Shown here: one piece after another, positions 49,998-58,647 of the stretch
Numbering within the stretch: position 1 is the stretch's first letter
How the letters are laid out: each line of letters starts with the position of its first letter
Source: Candidatus Methanophagales archaeon
GTDB lineage: Archaea; Halobacteriota; Syntropharchaeia; Alkanophagales; Methanospirareceae
DNA: 64,000 nt
Assembly (NCBI GenBank): GCA_024699715.1
Contig: JANPRD010000007.1
Location: forward strand, 59,106-123,105
Direction of reading: 5' to 3'
Program-made: the position numbers and the translations under genes
The notes under the pieces: generated by a model
Seen by the model: the letters and a program-made list of their open reading frames with translations, nothing else
The model's database searches: none
Told to the model about the DNA's origin: nothing

Positions 49998-50030
49998 AAT
50001 GCAAAGCCTATGCAAGGCATGCAAAGCGAT

Positions 50031-50043
50031 AAATGTATAAAAG
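50031..50043 (+). promoter_or_regulatory. TATA box of mcrC
   Basis: The sequence aaatgtataaaag lies about 21-27 bases before ATG 50058, which suggests a leaderless mcrC transcript separate from atwA. Confidence 0.5.
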
Positions 50044-50057
50044 TGCAATAGAGGCGG

Positions 50058-50684
50058 ATGATAGGGAGAGAGCCGCAGTTGGTATTTTGCAGGAGGGGGC
50101 AGGGTCTCGGTCTCGGAGGCGGTCTCGCACAGCGAGGGACAATCGGAAGGGCGTTAAAGAACGATGTAATTGCGGTTGCGATGTCTCCGGGCAGCAGGCA
50201 TGTGCCGAAGCCCGTGTGCGAAATCACAACAGAGCTGAGGGATAAAGGCATAAATGTGAGCGAATTAGTGCTGAATGCTGGCGACGGAACGCCTGCAGAT
50301 GCCCCCCAGATGGGAGGACACGGCGTCGTTTTTGGTCTTGAACCCCGTGAGATTGAGGCTATTAATAGGCATAAACTCGCCATCCTGCATCATGGAAATG
50401 TGAAAATGCACTTCATTTACAAAGTCCGTTTCGTGCTGAAGCGTGTGAAGACGCCTGCGATTGTCCTCTCGCAATGTCCTGCGGATTTCAGCGATTTCGA
50501 GGCAATCGGCGTCAGCACAATCCGAAAGGATGGAGAAACGCCCGGAAAACTCGTAGATATTGTCTCTGGCATCATCCGTCATGAAAGCTGCCCGCAAGAA
50601 AAGCTGAATGAAATCGTTGCGAAGGTGAGGAAGTGGCTCCGCATTATTGAGGAGGAGGAAAAAGCGTCTGCGAGTCGTAAGTAA
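50058..50684 (+). CDS. mcrC: Methyl-coenzyme M reductase operon protein C
   Basis: The 208-residue protein has GLGLGGGLAQRGTIGRALKN, VIAVAMSPGSRHVPKPVCEI, LVLNAGDGTPADAPQMGGHG and VGVSTI-like GVSTIRKDGETPGKL, all McrC features. McrC is part of the MCR activation complex with AtwA and holds L-cluster-like metal centres in studied methanogens. In methanogen mcrBDCGA operons it lies between D and G; here it is 15 kb downstream of mcrA. Confidence 0.94.
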   Translation: MIGREPQLVFCRRGQGLGLGGGLAQRGTIGRALKNDVIAVAMSPGSRHVPKPVCEITTELRDKGINVSELVLNAGDGTPADAPQMGGHGVVFGLEPREIEAINRHKLAILHHGNVKMHFIYKVRFVLKRVKTPAIVLSQCPADFSDFEAIGVSTIRKDGETPGKLVDIVSGIIRHESCPQEKLNEIVAKVRKWLRIIEEEEKASASRK

Positions 50685-50733
50685 GTGCATGCTTGCTGCA
50701 AGCGAGTGAGCGTGTGAGCAAGTGAGCGAGTGA

Positions 50734-51318
50734 GTGAGCGAAAAGAATGAGTATATGCAGTGTATGGTATCGGAGATAGCGTTACTCTGGGACGGAATGA
50801 CATATTTACAGCGATACCTCACCGCAAAGGGATTTGAGAGTGAGGTTGTTGCGCATCCTGCGTTGCTCCTGCTGAAGCATTTCAAAATTGCGATTGTCCC
50901 TGCTGGCTTCGCAGACAGGAGATTCTCAAAAATGCTCGGCGTTCTGAGGGCGTGCAGAGAGAGCATAGAAAATTTTGTTCAAGCGGGAGGAACGCTGATT
51001 GTTTCGGGAGCAATTAGCGAGGAAGCGGATGCTTACAATTGGCTTCCATTTCAGTTGAAATACAAACATAAATTTGGATATGTGCGTGTTGAAAGGGTGG
51101 CGGAACACGCCGCAGCGATGCTCGTTGAGCGAGGGATGTGCATGTGCGACGGATATTTTGATGTTGTGCGAGGCGGTGAAATCATTTTGAAGGGCAACAA
51201 CTGCCCCATTCTTGTCGCTTCAAGCGTCGGAAGTGGAGCTGGAGAAATCATCGCAACAACTGTCCATGAGTTCCCATCAGAGAGATTCATCGCTTATTAC
51301 TTAAGGCGAAAGCACTAA
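50734..51318 (+). CDS. Uncharacterised protein with glutamine-amidotransferase-like fold
   Basis: The 194-residue protein reads LKHFKIAIVPAGFADRRFSK, FVQAGGTLIVSGAISEEADA and a C-terminal VGSGAGEIIATTVHEFPSER. The order of strands and the G-G-T-L-I-V-S-G-A turn resemble class I glutamine amidotransferase-like domains, but no nucleophile Cys elbow is obvious. I do not know its function. It may start at GTG 50734 or at a later ATG; the upstream stretch is a gtgagcgagtgag repeat. It is followed closely by the hexuloisomerase gene. Confidence 0.6.
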   Translation: MSEKNEYMQCMVSEIALLWDGMTYLQRYLTAKGFESEVVAHPALLLLKHFKIAIVPAGFADRRFSKMLGVLRACRESIENFVQAGGTLIVSGAISEEADAYNWLPFQLKYKHKFGYVRVERVAEHAAAMLVERGMCMCDGYFDVVRGGEIILKGNNCPILVASSVGSGAGEIIATTVHEFPSERFIAYYLRRKH

Positions 51319-51331
51319 AGCGGGAGGGGAA

Positions 51332-51958
51332 ATGGGTAGATTTTCAGATGAAGTTGTGAAGCAGTGCAGGATACTGCTGGAATATTTGCGTGAGTATGCT
51401 GATTTAGTGAATTCGCAGAGAGATAAATTTGAGCAGATTTATGAATTGTTAGAGCGAAGCAAAGCGATTCATGTGTATGGAATCGGCAGGTCTGGCAGTG
51501 CTGCGGTGAGTCTTGCCCTGCGATTGAAGCACTTCAACTACAATGTGTGGTTCATCGGGGATGTCGTTAAGGAAAGGATTCGCAAAGACGACACGGTCAT
51601 CCTTTTCTCAGGCTCAGGCGAGACAGCAGAGATTGTGAATATTGCGGAGAGTGCGAAGCGGGAGGGCGCTAAAATCGTTGCAATTTGCTCTTACGAGGAC
51701 AGCGCACTCGGAAAGCTCGCAGATGTCTTCTTCTACCTTCCGGGAGGTCTTCGCAAGGGTGAAGGCTGGAAGTATGTTGAGGCTCAACTCACGGAGAAAG
51801 CATCCCCCTTCTACGGCGCCGGCGAGTTTGAGGTTCTCGCTTACCTCTTTCAAGAAACTCTCGTCACCGCTCTCGGCAAGTTCAAGGGAATACTTCCTGA
51901 TGCCGTCGTGAGGGAGCATTTCAGAGACGAGAGGGTGAAAAGAAAGAGAGATGAGTGA
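51332..51958 (+). CDS. hxlB: 6-phospho-3-hexuloisomerase
   Basis: This 208-residue SIS-domain protein has IHVYGIGRSGSAAVSLALRL and VILFSGSGETAEIVNIAESA, and the C-terminal FKGILPDAVVREHFRDERV typical of archaeal Phi. It isomerises arabino-3-hexulose 6-phosphate and fructose 6-phosphate; with hexulose-phosphate synthase it gives archaea ribulose 5-phosphate in place of the pentose phosphate pathway. The synthase partner is not in the window. Confidence 0.9.
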   Translation: MGRFSDEVVKQCRILLEYLREYADLVNSQRDKFEQIYELLERSKAIHVYGIGRSGSAAVSLALRLKHFNYNVWFIGDVVKERIRKDDTVILFSGSGETAEIVNIAESAKREGAKIVAICSYEDSALGKLADVFFYLPGGLRKGEGWKYVEAQLTEKASPFYGAGEFEVLAYLFQETLVTALGKFKGILPDAVVREHFRDERVKRKRDE

Positions 51959-52067
51959 AGGGAGCGAGTGAAGAGAGCGGGGGATGAAGAGAAGATAATT
52001 TGAACGGAAAAAGAGGGGCAGGGGGAGGGAGCCTAAGCCTCTAAAAGGCGGATTAACAGTGCCAGCA

Positions 52068-52388
52068 TCACTTTCGCCTGCGGACAGTTATAGGGATAAC
52101 GCCACGCTCAAATTCCTCTATTGCGATCTCAATAGGGTCTGTTTTATCCGTGTTAATGAGAATAGGAGCGCCCATCGCTATTTGCAACGCCCTCGCACCG
52201 ATGATGCGAGCCTTTTCGTATTTTGTGTATCTCTCCCGCCAAATTTCCATGCGCTCCGTCCGCTCTTCTCCTGCCGTCTCTCCTTCCGCCTGCTGAAATG
52301 CTCTTTCTCGTCCCTCCGCAGAAGAGGCATCAGCAGTCTCTTCAGCACGCATCTCCCGCATCGCTCCCCGCATCGCTCTCATCGCCAC
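52068..52388 (-). CDS. rpoK: DNA-directed RNA polymerase subunit K
   Basis: The C-terminal about 60 residues ([20 protein letters not shown], then GAPILINT...[18 protein letters not shown]) are RpoK, the archaeal Rpb6/omega homologue that stabilises the polymerase clamp. The first about 45 residues are Met/Arg/Glu/Ala-rich low-complexity sequence absent from the family; an internal start is possible. It closes the rpl18e-rpl13-rps9-rpoN cluster after the tRNA-Pro gene. Confidence 0.92.
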   Translation of the reverse strand: MAMRAMRGAMREMRAEETADASSAEGRERAFQQAEGETAGEERTERMEIWRERYTKYEKARIIGARALQIAMGAPILINTDKTDPIEIAIEEFERGVIPITVRRRK

Positions 52389-52492
52389 AGCCTCCTTTGA
52401 GGATGTGTTAAATGGTGCGTTTGCATGTTAAGAAAAAGGCATCTGTAAGAGGCGTCAGTGCGTTAGCAAAGGTCATGAAAAAGGGGAGGTGG

Positions 52493-52566
52493 TGGGGTTG
52501 CTGAGATTTGAACTCAGGTCTCGGCGTCCCGAACGCCGAAGGATGACCAAGCTACCCCACAACCCC
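52493..52566 (-). tRNA. tRNA-Pro (CGG)
   Basis: Read on the minus strand, the 74-base cloverleaf has acceptor GGGGTTG/CAACCCC, anticodon stem CGGCG/CGCCG with loop TTCGGGA (anticodon CGG), T arm CTGAGTTCAAATCTCAG and discriminator A. No intron is visible. It lies between rpoN and rpoK, on the same strand, in the position where a tRNA-Pro is often found in archaea. Confidence 0.95.
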
Positions 52567-52656
52567 ACATCTGCACTTATTTTTCTGCCTTTTTCTGCCT
52601 TTCGCTCACCACCACACACCCACGCACACCACGCACACACCACAACAACACGACGC

Positions 52657-52836
52657 TCACCACACGATTTCATCTATCAGTTCCGCATGTGAGAGGAGCA
52701 TTCGCCTGCAACAGTAGCGGTCTATGCCGAGCTCGTCAAGCACCTTCTTCGGCTCTTCCGTTTTTATGCGCTCCTTGAACTCTTCCCAGACATCCGCAAT
52801 CACTTTACCGCAAGTGAAGCACCGCACAGGAATCAT
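52657..52836 (-). CDS. rpoN: DNA-directed RNA polymerase subunit N
   Basis: This 59-residue protein reads [20 protein letters not shown] and ends [18 protein letters not shown]. It has the Rpb10 zinc site: CFTCG and RYCCRRM. RpoN is a small essential subunit joining RpoD and RpoL in the polymerase assembly platform. It is close to the minimal family length, lies 63 bases after rps9, and is in the expected archaeal order. Confidence 0.95.
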   Translation of the reverse strand: MIPVRCFTCGKVIADVWEEFKERIKTEEPKKVLDELGIDRYCCRRMLLSHAELIDEIVW

Positions 52837-52899
52837 TTCTATTCACCTTCTTCCTTTTCCCTTTCCTTCTGTTACCGCTCTGTTGTTAAGCCTCCGAGC

Positions 52900-53319
52900 T
52901 TACCTGTAAGATTTCTGACGGCGAGCTCTTGCTCCTTTACGGAGGAATTTCTTCGGCTCTGCCCTTCTTGTGTCGCTCACGAGGAGTGTGCGGTCATATC
53001 TCAGGAATGCGGCTTTCAACTGCTCATTTTCAGTCCAAGCGACGAGACCTCTCGCAATCGCAGTGCGAGTCGCCTCCGCTTGACCCATGAAGCCGCCTCC
53101 TCTGACATTCACCTCAATGTCAATGCTTGCGAGGTCTATGCCGAGTTGAGAAGCGATGAAAAGTGGCTCCGCAATCTTCTCACGAACAACCTCAGGCTCT
53201 AAGATCTGCAAAGGCTTCTTGTTTATTCTGACATTTCCACTGCCTTCTTTCAGCGTTGCTCTCGCCACCGCCGTTTTGCGTTTTCCGACCGCATTCACAA
53301 TCCTCTTCTTGGACGCCAT
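52900..53319 (-). CDS. rps9: 30S ribosomal protein S9 (uS9)
   Basis: The 139-residue protein has [40 protein letters not shown] and the basic C-terminus [11 protein letters not shown] whose end reaches the P-site tRNA. Its start overlaps the end of rpl13 by 25 bases. Normal length for archaeal S9. Confidence 0.97.
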   Translation of the reverse strand: MASKKRIVNAVGKRKTAVARATLKEGSGNVRINKKPLQILEPEVVREKIAEPLFIASQLGIDLASIDIEVNVRGGGFMGQAEATRTAIARGLVAWTENEQLKAAFLRYDRTLLVSDTRRAEPKKFLRKGARARRQKSYR

Positions 53320-53783
53320 CCTAAGTGCTTGCTCACCTCCCCCAAGAGAACGAACTTTGCGAGGCTCAGCCGAGAACGGGCGGATGCCTGCGGTATGCTC
53401 ACCCGCTCCGCATCCTTATATTCTTCAGGCACACCAAGATAAACTTTAACCCTTGAGAGAGCATCCCTTCCCCGTGCCTTCTTGTAAGGGAGCATGCCCC
53501 TTATTGTGCGCTTCAAGATGCGGTCTGGCGCCTTCGGGAAGTAGGGTCCCTTCTCTTTAGAGCCAATCTCACGCATCTTTCGGTATTCAGCGAAAATGTT
53601 CTCTTTTGAGCCGCTTATGACAACTTTCTCGGCGTTCAAAATGACGAAACGCTTTTTCGGGTCCTTGAGAAGCTCCTTCGCAACAACGCTTGCGAGCCTG
53701 CCCAAGATATGCCCTGAGCCGTCAATTACAATTTCTTCACTCTCCGAAGCCCTCTTCGCTTCCGCTGCTGCTTGCGCTTGCAT
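53295..53783 (-). CDS. rpl13: 50S ribosomal protein L13 (uL13)
   Basis: The 162-residue protein has [40 protein letters not shown] and [20 protein letters not shown], the L13 signature. A 16-residue Ala/Glu-rich N-terminal extension is present. It lies 18 bases after rpl18e. Confidence 0.96.
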   Translation of the reverse strand: MQAQAAAEAKRASESEEIVIDGSGHILGRLASVVAKELLKDPKKRFVILNAEKVVISGSKENIFAEYRKMREIGSKEKGPYFPKAPDRILKRTIRGMLPYKKARGRDALSRVKVYLGVPEEYKDAERVSIPQASARSRLSLAKFVLLGEVSKHLGWRPRRGL

Positions 53784-53801
53784 CGCCTCGCCACCACCTC
53801 T

Positions 53802-54179
53802 TCAAGCCATTATTTTAATGCGAGAGCCTTTAGGGTTTTCCCGCATGAGCTCTTCAATGGTGAGGCATCTGCCCCCGCTCTCACGAATGCTTGCAAACGC
53901 TTTCTGGCTGAAAGCAAGCGCTGCGACCGTCACTCGCTTCTCCAGCCTTCCAGCGCCGAGCACCTTGCCAGGCACTAAAACCGTGTCGCCATCCTCCGCA
54001 TATCTGTTTATTCGGCTCAAATTCACCTCCGCATAACTCCTTCTCGGTCGCTCTAAGCGCTCCGCAATATCCCGCCATATCTTTGCGTCGTTCTCTCTGG
54101 ATGCCTTTCGCAACTCGTCCAAAAGCCTCAATATACTCGGGTTCGTTTTCCTCGCCTTCGCCCGCTCACGAGCTCGCAT
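53802..54179 (-). CDS. rpl18e: 50S ribosomal protein L18e (eL18)
   Basis: The 125-residue protein contains [40 protein letters not shown] and [20 protein letters not shown], typical archaeal L18e. It leads the ribosomal/RNA polymerase cluster rpl18e-rpl13-rps9-rpoN-rpoK; a TATA-like element (minus strand taggctttaaatctg) lies about 45 bases upstream. Confidence 0.96.
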   Translation of the reverse strand: MRARERAKARKTNPSILRLLDELRKASRENDAKIWRDIAERLERPRRSYAEVNLSRINRYAEDGDTVLVPGKVLGAGRLEKRVTVAALAFSQKAFASIRESGGRCLTIEELMRENPKGSRIKIMA

Positions 54180-54315
54180 TTCACTGACCCTCCATTTTCC
54201 TTCCTCATTCTTAATCAGATTTAAAGCCTACGAGCTTCTCTGTTTGGAGGGTAGTTAATAATCCGCAGGGAGTAAAATGAGGAAAAAATGAATTGAAGTA
54301 GCGAGAAGTCATGTC

Positions 54316-55230
54316 TCATATCAACGACCTCAAATAGAACTTGAATTTTCCGAGTTTTCCGCCGTAGTTTCCTGCGGATATTTTCACGACGCCCCTCATT
54401 TCCGCAACGCTCTCAATCGCAGCACGCAACGCCTTCTTAACGACGCTTTCAGAGACGCCGTCAACGACAATCTCAGGAATCGCAGATACGCCTTCAGGCA
54501 CTTTCGTCTCCGCAAGCTTTCCTCGCAGCGTCGGACAGAAAGGGTGGTTCGTCGTCGGACCAATTTCAGGGAACTTCGTCTCTGGCTTTGAACCCGCTGC
54601 ACACACGCCGAAGGGGGCAATCGCACCGTCAACCGCATTCACAGCATCAACAGCTCGCTCACCAGCAGCGAGAGCATCCTCAATACGCTCGCAGAAAAGC
54701 CATATATTACCTCCCATGACACCTTTTCCATACTTGAAGAAGCGTTCAACGATGAATTCTCCCATCATTATCGGTATTTTGATGATTTCTCTGCCGAATT
54801 TCTCGCAAATTTCCTCATAGCCATCGCCACAATGCCCTATTTTTCGCAGCGTGTCTATGCTTCCCTCCTCTTTAATCTCACAACCTTCGCAGCGAAGTGA
54901 AAAAGCGTCAAAAACAGCAGTCGTAGGAACGACAAGAATGCCCTGCCTCACACGCTTCGCAACCTCGTGTTCGAGTTTTTGAAGCGCTTTCGCCTCTCCG
55001 CCCTCCGTGCCGACCCAGATTTGAATGATTGCCCCTTTCCTGCCGTCAGGCGTCTCTTCCTCGCCGAGAAACTTCTCAATCCCCGCTTCTGATTCGCCGA
55101 AAACGGTGCAGGGCAGTGCGGTCGCTCCCCTCACGGCGTAAGTGAGCCATTTCTCGTCATTTGCAGTGACGCATAAACGCACGAAGAGACCCTCAAATGC
55201 CTCACAAAATGTGTCTTCAACCTCCGTCAT
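54316..55230 (-). CDS. ftr: Formylmethanofuran:tetrahydromethanopterin formyltransferase
   Basis: This 304-residue Ftr moves the formyl group between methanofuran and tetrahydromethanopterin in the C1 pathway. Recognised segments are EDTFCEAFEGLFVRLCVTAN, the RGATALPCTVFGESEAGIE region, KIPIMMGEFIVERFFKYGKG and SKPETKFPEIGPTTNHPFCP. It is a cytosolic homotetramer of normal length. It stands alone on the minus strand. Confidence 0.96.
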   Translation of the reverse strand: MTEVEDTFCEAFEGLFVRLCVTANDEKWLTYAVRGATALPCTVFGESEAGIEKFLGEEETPDGRKGAIIQIWVGTEGGEAKALQKLEHEVAKRVRQGILVVPTTAVFDAFSLRCEGCEIKEEGSIDTLRKIGHCGDGYEEICEKFGREIIKIPIMMGEFIVERFFKYGKGVMGGNIWLFCERIEDALAAGERAVDAVNAVDGAIAPFGVCAAGSKPETKFPEIGPTTNHPFCPTLRGKLAETKVPEGVSAIPEIVVDGVSESVVKKALRAAIESVAEMRGVVKISAGNYGGKLGKFKFYLRSLI

Positions 55231-55322
55231 TCCCTCTCCTCAATTTTCAAAATAGGATACGGTAAAGGATGTGGGTGGGGAAAGATAAGTATCATCTATT
55301 GCTCGCTATGCGTAGGGCGGTG

Positions 55323-55438
55323 CCTGCCCGAAGCCCTCGCTGAGCCGCTGCCCGAGCTGAAAGAGCCGACAGGTAAGCTCAGATGGATGAAATGGGAACC
55401 TCCTGCTGGAGGATGCCCAGGTGAGGGCAGGAGGTCAC
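55323..55438 (+). ncRNA. Structured intergenic element ending AGGAGGTCAC
   Basis: The stretch has a 7-base closing helix (CCTGCCC 55323-55329 with GGGCAGG 55425-55431) and two consecutive hairpins near the 3' end (CCTCC-TGCT-GGAGG and GCCC-AGGTGA-GGGC). The second hairpin competes with the closing helix. It ends with AGGAGGTCAC, the same ten bases that end the IS605-like element at 35006. It may be a transposon end, a guide-RNA-like remnant or an untranslated regulatory RNA before the cytochrome gene. The 55231-55322 stretch in front shows nothing else. Confidence 0.35.
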
Positions 55439-55442
55439 AAAA

Positions 55443-55475
55443 CCAAAAAATATTTTTAATTATATTTCAAACTTT
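55443..55475 (+). promoter_or_regulatory. AT-rich promoter region of the multihaem cytochrome gene
   Basis: The stretch aaaaaatatttttaattatatttcaaac contains a TATA-like ttaattatattt about 70 bases before ATG 55533. The ribosome-binding site is gaggtgat. The region is far more AT-rich than the genes around it. Confidence 0.4.
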
Positions 55476-55532
55476 TTTAAAAAGCCGAAGAGCTTTTATT
55501 TTGATATTTCAAATATTTTTGAGGTGATTGGT

Positions 55533-56606
55533 ATGGATACGAAATACTTTTCGATTGCAGTAGCGTTGACGACAGTGGTGGCGGTAGTTTTTTTAGCAGT
55601 GGCGATTGGAGCAACAAGCGCACAGGTGATGCCGGGTTCTGCGCACTCTAAGCTGAGCTGTACTGACTGTCATGGCAGTGCACCCTTTGCAGAGATAAAT
55701 ATTTCCTCAATTGAAACATGCAAGAAGTGCCATCCGAAGGAAGTAGAAGAAACGATGAGTTCAAAGCATGCAGGTCTGGGTGCAACACGCCCGGATACGA
55801 TGCCGAATACATGCCTCGTATGTCATAACCCGCATCAAGGAGTTTACAAGGACGGGAAATGGGAAGACCAGACCGTAGCAGAGTACAATAAATTTGCTTT
55901 TAAGCTGAAAGAAGCCGGAATAATTGAAACTGAACACACATGGAGAACTTTCAGCAGTATGAACGAGTTCTGTCTGGACTGCCATGGAAGGGGAGATCAT
56001 GGAAAGAATGTCTCTGACCCGAGCAAAGTTACGGGTAAAGAAGGTGTGTGGTTCCAGCATGATTGGTATGGGAATGACAGACCCATTCCGGAAATAGAGG
56101 GGCTTGGCGATGAGCGGGGTGCGCTGCCGATGGACGACCCGGACTTCATATCTTACAACGTGTGGAAGATGGAGAAGAAGCATTACGGTGCCGGGAATGC
56201 ACCTTACGGTAGCGCTAACTACACAGAAGGAATAGAGAACTGCAGTCATGCATGTCATTACGGCGGTGAATTGCTTGTTATGCACGGTAAAAAGGTTCCT
56301 CCTTCGGGCTATGAATGCAGCGACTGCCACCCAAAGACAAAAGATACGGTATTGAAGATAGAAACTGGGAGTCATGCCAGTTATCTCACGCAGGACTGCA
56401 CCGTCTGTCACAAGCCGCACTTATTCACGGTGGTCTCAGCGGCAACACCTGCTCCCACGGCAACAGCAGCACCAACAGCAGCGCCGACAGCAACGCCAAC
56501 TGCTACTCCGACACCGACGCCACCCGGGTTTGAGGTATTATTCGCAGTTGTTGGAGTTGGTATAGCAACTGTGATATATACAAATATGAAGCGAAGAGGG
56601 AGGTAA
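55533..56606 (+). CDS. Multihaem c-type cytochrome with PGF-CTERM anchor
   Basis: The 357-residue protein has a signal/TM segment (about 8-30), six CxxCH haem sites (at about 43, 63, 94, 147, 262 and 289) and one CSHACH site (about 237) of the CX3CH type, so up to seven haems. A Pro/Thr/Ala linker (about 304-330) leads to PGFEVLFAVVGVGIATVIY and NMKRRGR, an archaeosortase PGF-CTERM signal. It is thus an exported, cell-surface-anchored electron carrier. In ANME archaea such proteins take part in extracellular electron transfer to partners. The AT-rich composition differs from the flanking genes. Confidence 0.9.
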   Translation: MDTKYFSIAVALTTVVAVVFLAVAIGATSAQVMPGSAHSKLSCTDCHGSAPFAEINISSIETCKKCHPKEVEETMSSKHAGLGATRPDTMPNTCLVCHNPHQGVYKDGKWEDQTVAEYNKFAFKLKEAGIIETEHTWRTFSSMNEFCLDCHGRGDHGKNVSDPSKVTGKEGVWFQHDWYGNDRPIPEIEGLGDERGALPMDDPDFISYNVWKMEKKHYGAGNAPYGSANYTEGIENCSHACHYGGELLVMHGKKVPPSGYECSDCHPKTKDTVLKIETGSHASYLTQDCTVCHKPHLFTVVSAATPAPTATAAPTAAPTATPTATPTPTPPGFEVLFAVVGVGIATVIYTNMKRRGR

Positions 56607-56610
56607 AACT

Positions 56611-56633
56611 CCCCTTTTATTTTTTTATTTTAT
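56611..56633 (+). terminator. T-rich terminator of the cytochrome gene
   Basis: The stretch ccccttttatttttttattttat begins 5 bases after the cytochrome stop and looks like an archaeal oligo-T terminator. Confidence 0.55.
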
Positions 56634-56809
56634 ACTCATCACAACGACGAAGCCAACGAAGTCAGTCGCATCAACTGGCGTATTAATATCAACACTTCCA
56701 CTATTTTTGGCAAGCTGGCACTCTTCTTTCATTTTACTAACAAGCATCCTCTCGCATTCGCATGCTCAGGCAAAAGCACAAAGCCGACCTCTCTAACCTC
56801 AGGCGTCAC
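56625..56809 (-). pseudogene. Two overlapping short frames, likely remnant of one gene
   Basis: On the minus strand GTG 56809 opens 26 codons (TPEVREVGFVLLPEHANARG and on) that end with an ATGA overlap to a 35-codon frame from ATG 56732 (KEECQLAKNSGSVDINTPVD, then ATDFVGFVVVMSIK). Read together they look like the end of a single protein broken by one base. I do not recognise the family. They lie directly downstream of the K+ channel gene on the same strand. Confidence 0.35.
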
Positions 56810-56821
56810 TTTATTTTTACC

Positions 56822-57808
56822 CTAAATTTTTTCCTCAGAAATATACAATAACTCATCATTTGCTTTTAATACAATCTTCCCGTCAGGATTAATCATAACA
56901 TTATCACCACGAACAACGCCAACAGCAATCGCATTATACCTTTCTTTCAATAAACTCATAACTTCCGCAAATGTTTTACCTTCAAATTCACTCATTTCAC
57001 ATTGATATACATCCATTCCTCTCGTCGCCATCAATTCACCCAGAAAATCAGCAAGCTTAGGCACAAAAACGGAGCGGGAGAGGAAAAGCCCGAAGAACTC
57101 CTCTGTTGATAAAACTTGCTCCACTCCTATTTTCTTCAACGCTTGAATCACCTTCGGGTCCGAAACAACGCAAGAAATCCTCGCATTTTCATTCATTTTC
57201 TTCACTGAAATCGCACATAACAGCGTCTCTACATCATTTCTGCCCGAAATTAAAACAAATTTCGCATCTTTAACATTCGCTCTCTCCAAACTCTCATCAC
57301 TACTCGGCTCTCCACGCACAAAAATGAGGTTCTTATGCTCCACAGGTATCGAATCAACAGCAGCAAGAACTACAACCTCTTTGCCTTCAGAAAGCAACTC
57401 CCGCAGCGCAATCTCCACCTTCCTGTCCCAACCGCAGAGAATTACATGCCCTTTCATGTTTGAACGAATGAATGCTCGCCTTTTTAATGTTTTTTCTATG
57501 AGAATATCTGTGAAGTTTGCGAGGAACACGCCCATGAATCCTATACCGCTGAGCATTACAACGATGGAAATGAGCTTTCCCTGCGTTGTTTTTGGTGTTA
57601 TGTCGCCGTATCCGACGGTAGTTGTTGTCGTTATTGACCAATAAATTGCATCAAAAATCGTTTTTACGGCGGGTTCAAAGACATAAAAGAGGAAGGAGGA
57701 GAGCGTCCAGAGGAGTAGCATGTAGATTGCTGCGTAAAGCAGAGCCTTTCTTTCCTTGAACACTGAGAAGAAACTGCTGAACAACCGTAGGAGAAGCACT
57801 ACCGCCAC
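56822..57808 (-). CDS. MthK-like potassium channel with RCK domain
   Basis: The 328-residue protein has two membrane helices flanking a pore with the K+ filter TTTTTVGYGDITP, followed by a TrkA-N/RCK Rossmann domain (GHVILCGWDRKVEIALRELL, about 105-230) and a TrkA-C domain to the end. Homologues such as MthK open on Ca2+ binding to the RCK ring. It lies between the cytochrome and surface-glycan genes; it could set membrane potential or osmotic balance. Confidence 0.92.
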   Translation of the reverse strand: MAVVLLLRLFSSFFSVFKERKALLYAAIYMLLLWTLSSFLFYVFEPAVKTIFDAIYWSITTTTTVGYGDITPKTTQGKLISIVVMLSGIGFMGVFLANFTDILIEKTLKRRAFIRSNMKGHVILCGWDRKVEIALRELLSEGKEVVVLAAVDSIPVEHKNLIFVRGEPSSDESLERANVKDAKFVLISGRNDVETLLCAISVKKMNENARISCVVSDPKVIQALKKIGVEQVLSTEEFFGLFLSRSVFVPKLADFLGELMATRGMDVYQCEMSEFEGKTFAEVMSLLKERYNAIAVGVVRGDNVMINPDGKIVLKANDELLYISEEKI

Positions 57809-57869
57809 AACAAAAATTCAAAACGGAACTATTTTTCTTTTTCGCAATAAGAGTGGAGGTGCGTGGGCG

Positions 57870-58625
57870 TTGGCTCTGGCGAAGGAAAAGAAGCAAATTT
57901 CGGTTGTGATTCCTGCGTTCAACGAGGAGGCGTTCATCCGCTCAACACTGAAATGCTTAGAGAGGCAGACGCTACCACGCAACGCCTACGAAATTATTGT
58001 CGTTGACGGTGGAAGCACCGACCGCACGGTTGAGATTGCCTCCGAGTTCGCAGACATCGTTCTTCTGCAAAGGAGCAAGTTCGTCGGCGGAGCAAGAAAC
58101 GACGGCGTCAGGGTGGCGAGTGCTGACATAATTGCAACGACTGACGCTGACATCCTCGTGCCTCGCAACTGGCTTGAACGCATTATTTCTGACTTCAAAC
58201 GCAAGGATGTTGTCGCCGTTTACGGACCGATTGAGCCGATTGAGCAGCGCATGAAATACAAAATCATGCTTGAATTGTTCAACAAACTCTCGCATTTCGC
58301 AAATAAAACACACATATTCTACACTACTGTCGGTGCGAACACTGCATTTCGGCGAGATGCTTTCCTTAAAGTCGGAGGATATGATGAAATTCCAGCGAAT
58401 GACGACTACGGAATTGCGAAAAAGCTTAAAAAAGAAGGCAGAATCCTCTACGATGCGAGGTTGAAAGTGAAGTTTTCCATGCGAAGGATGGAGAAGTTCG
58501 GCGTCTCTCGTGCCTTACTGCTCTGGGCGGAGAACGCTTGGGCGGCAAAGCGTGGAAAAACGCCAAAAGTCGCTTACACTCGGCAAAATTACTCGCAACA
58601 GAACGCAAAGCAGAGGACGAAATAA
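57870..58625 (+). CDS. Glycosyltransferase family 2 protein
   Basis: The protein shows the GT-A pattern: ISVVIPAFNEEAFIRSTLKC, IIVVDGGSTDRTVEIA, the DTD-like DADILVPRNW, and NTAFRRDAFLKVGGYDEIPA, then ANDDYGIAKKL. It transfers a sugar from a nucleotide donor, likely to a dolichyl lipid or surface glycan. TTG 57870 is chosen because GGAGGTG lies 6 bases before it and it avoids overlapping the divergent channel gene; 251 residues result. The substrate is unknown. Confidence 0.85.
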   Translation: MALAKEKKQISVVIPAFNEEAFIRSTLKCLERQTLPRNAYEIIVVDGGSTDRTVEIASEFADIVLLQRSKFVGGARNDGVRVASADIIATTDADILVPRNWLERIISDFKRKDVVAVYGPIEPIEQRMKYKIMLELFNKLSHFANKTHIFYTTVGANTAFRRDAFLKVGGYDEIPANDDYGIAKKLKKEGRILYDARLKVKFSMRRMEKFGVSRALLLWAENAWAAKRGKTPKVAYTRQNYSQQNAKQRTK

Positions 58626-58647
58626 GCAAAATGAGAGGCATTAGGCA

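Noticed and set aside
52473..52673. A 66-codon frame across the tRNA-Pro(CGG) locus
   Set aside because: The sequence folds as a complete tRNA on the minus strand; the frame is incidental.
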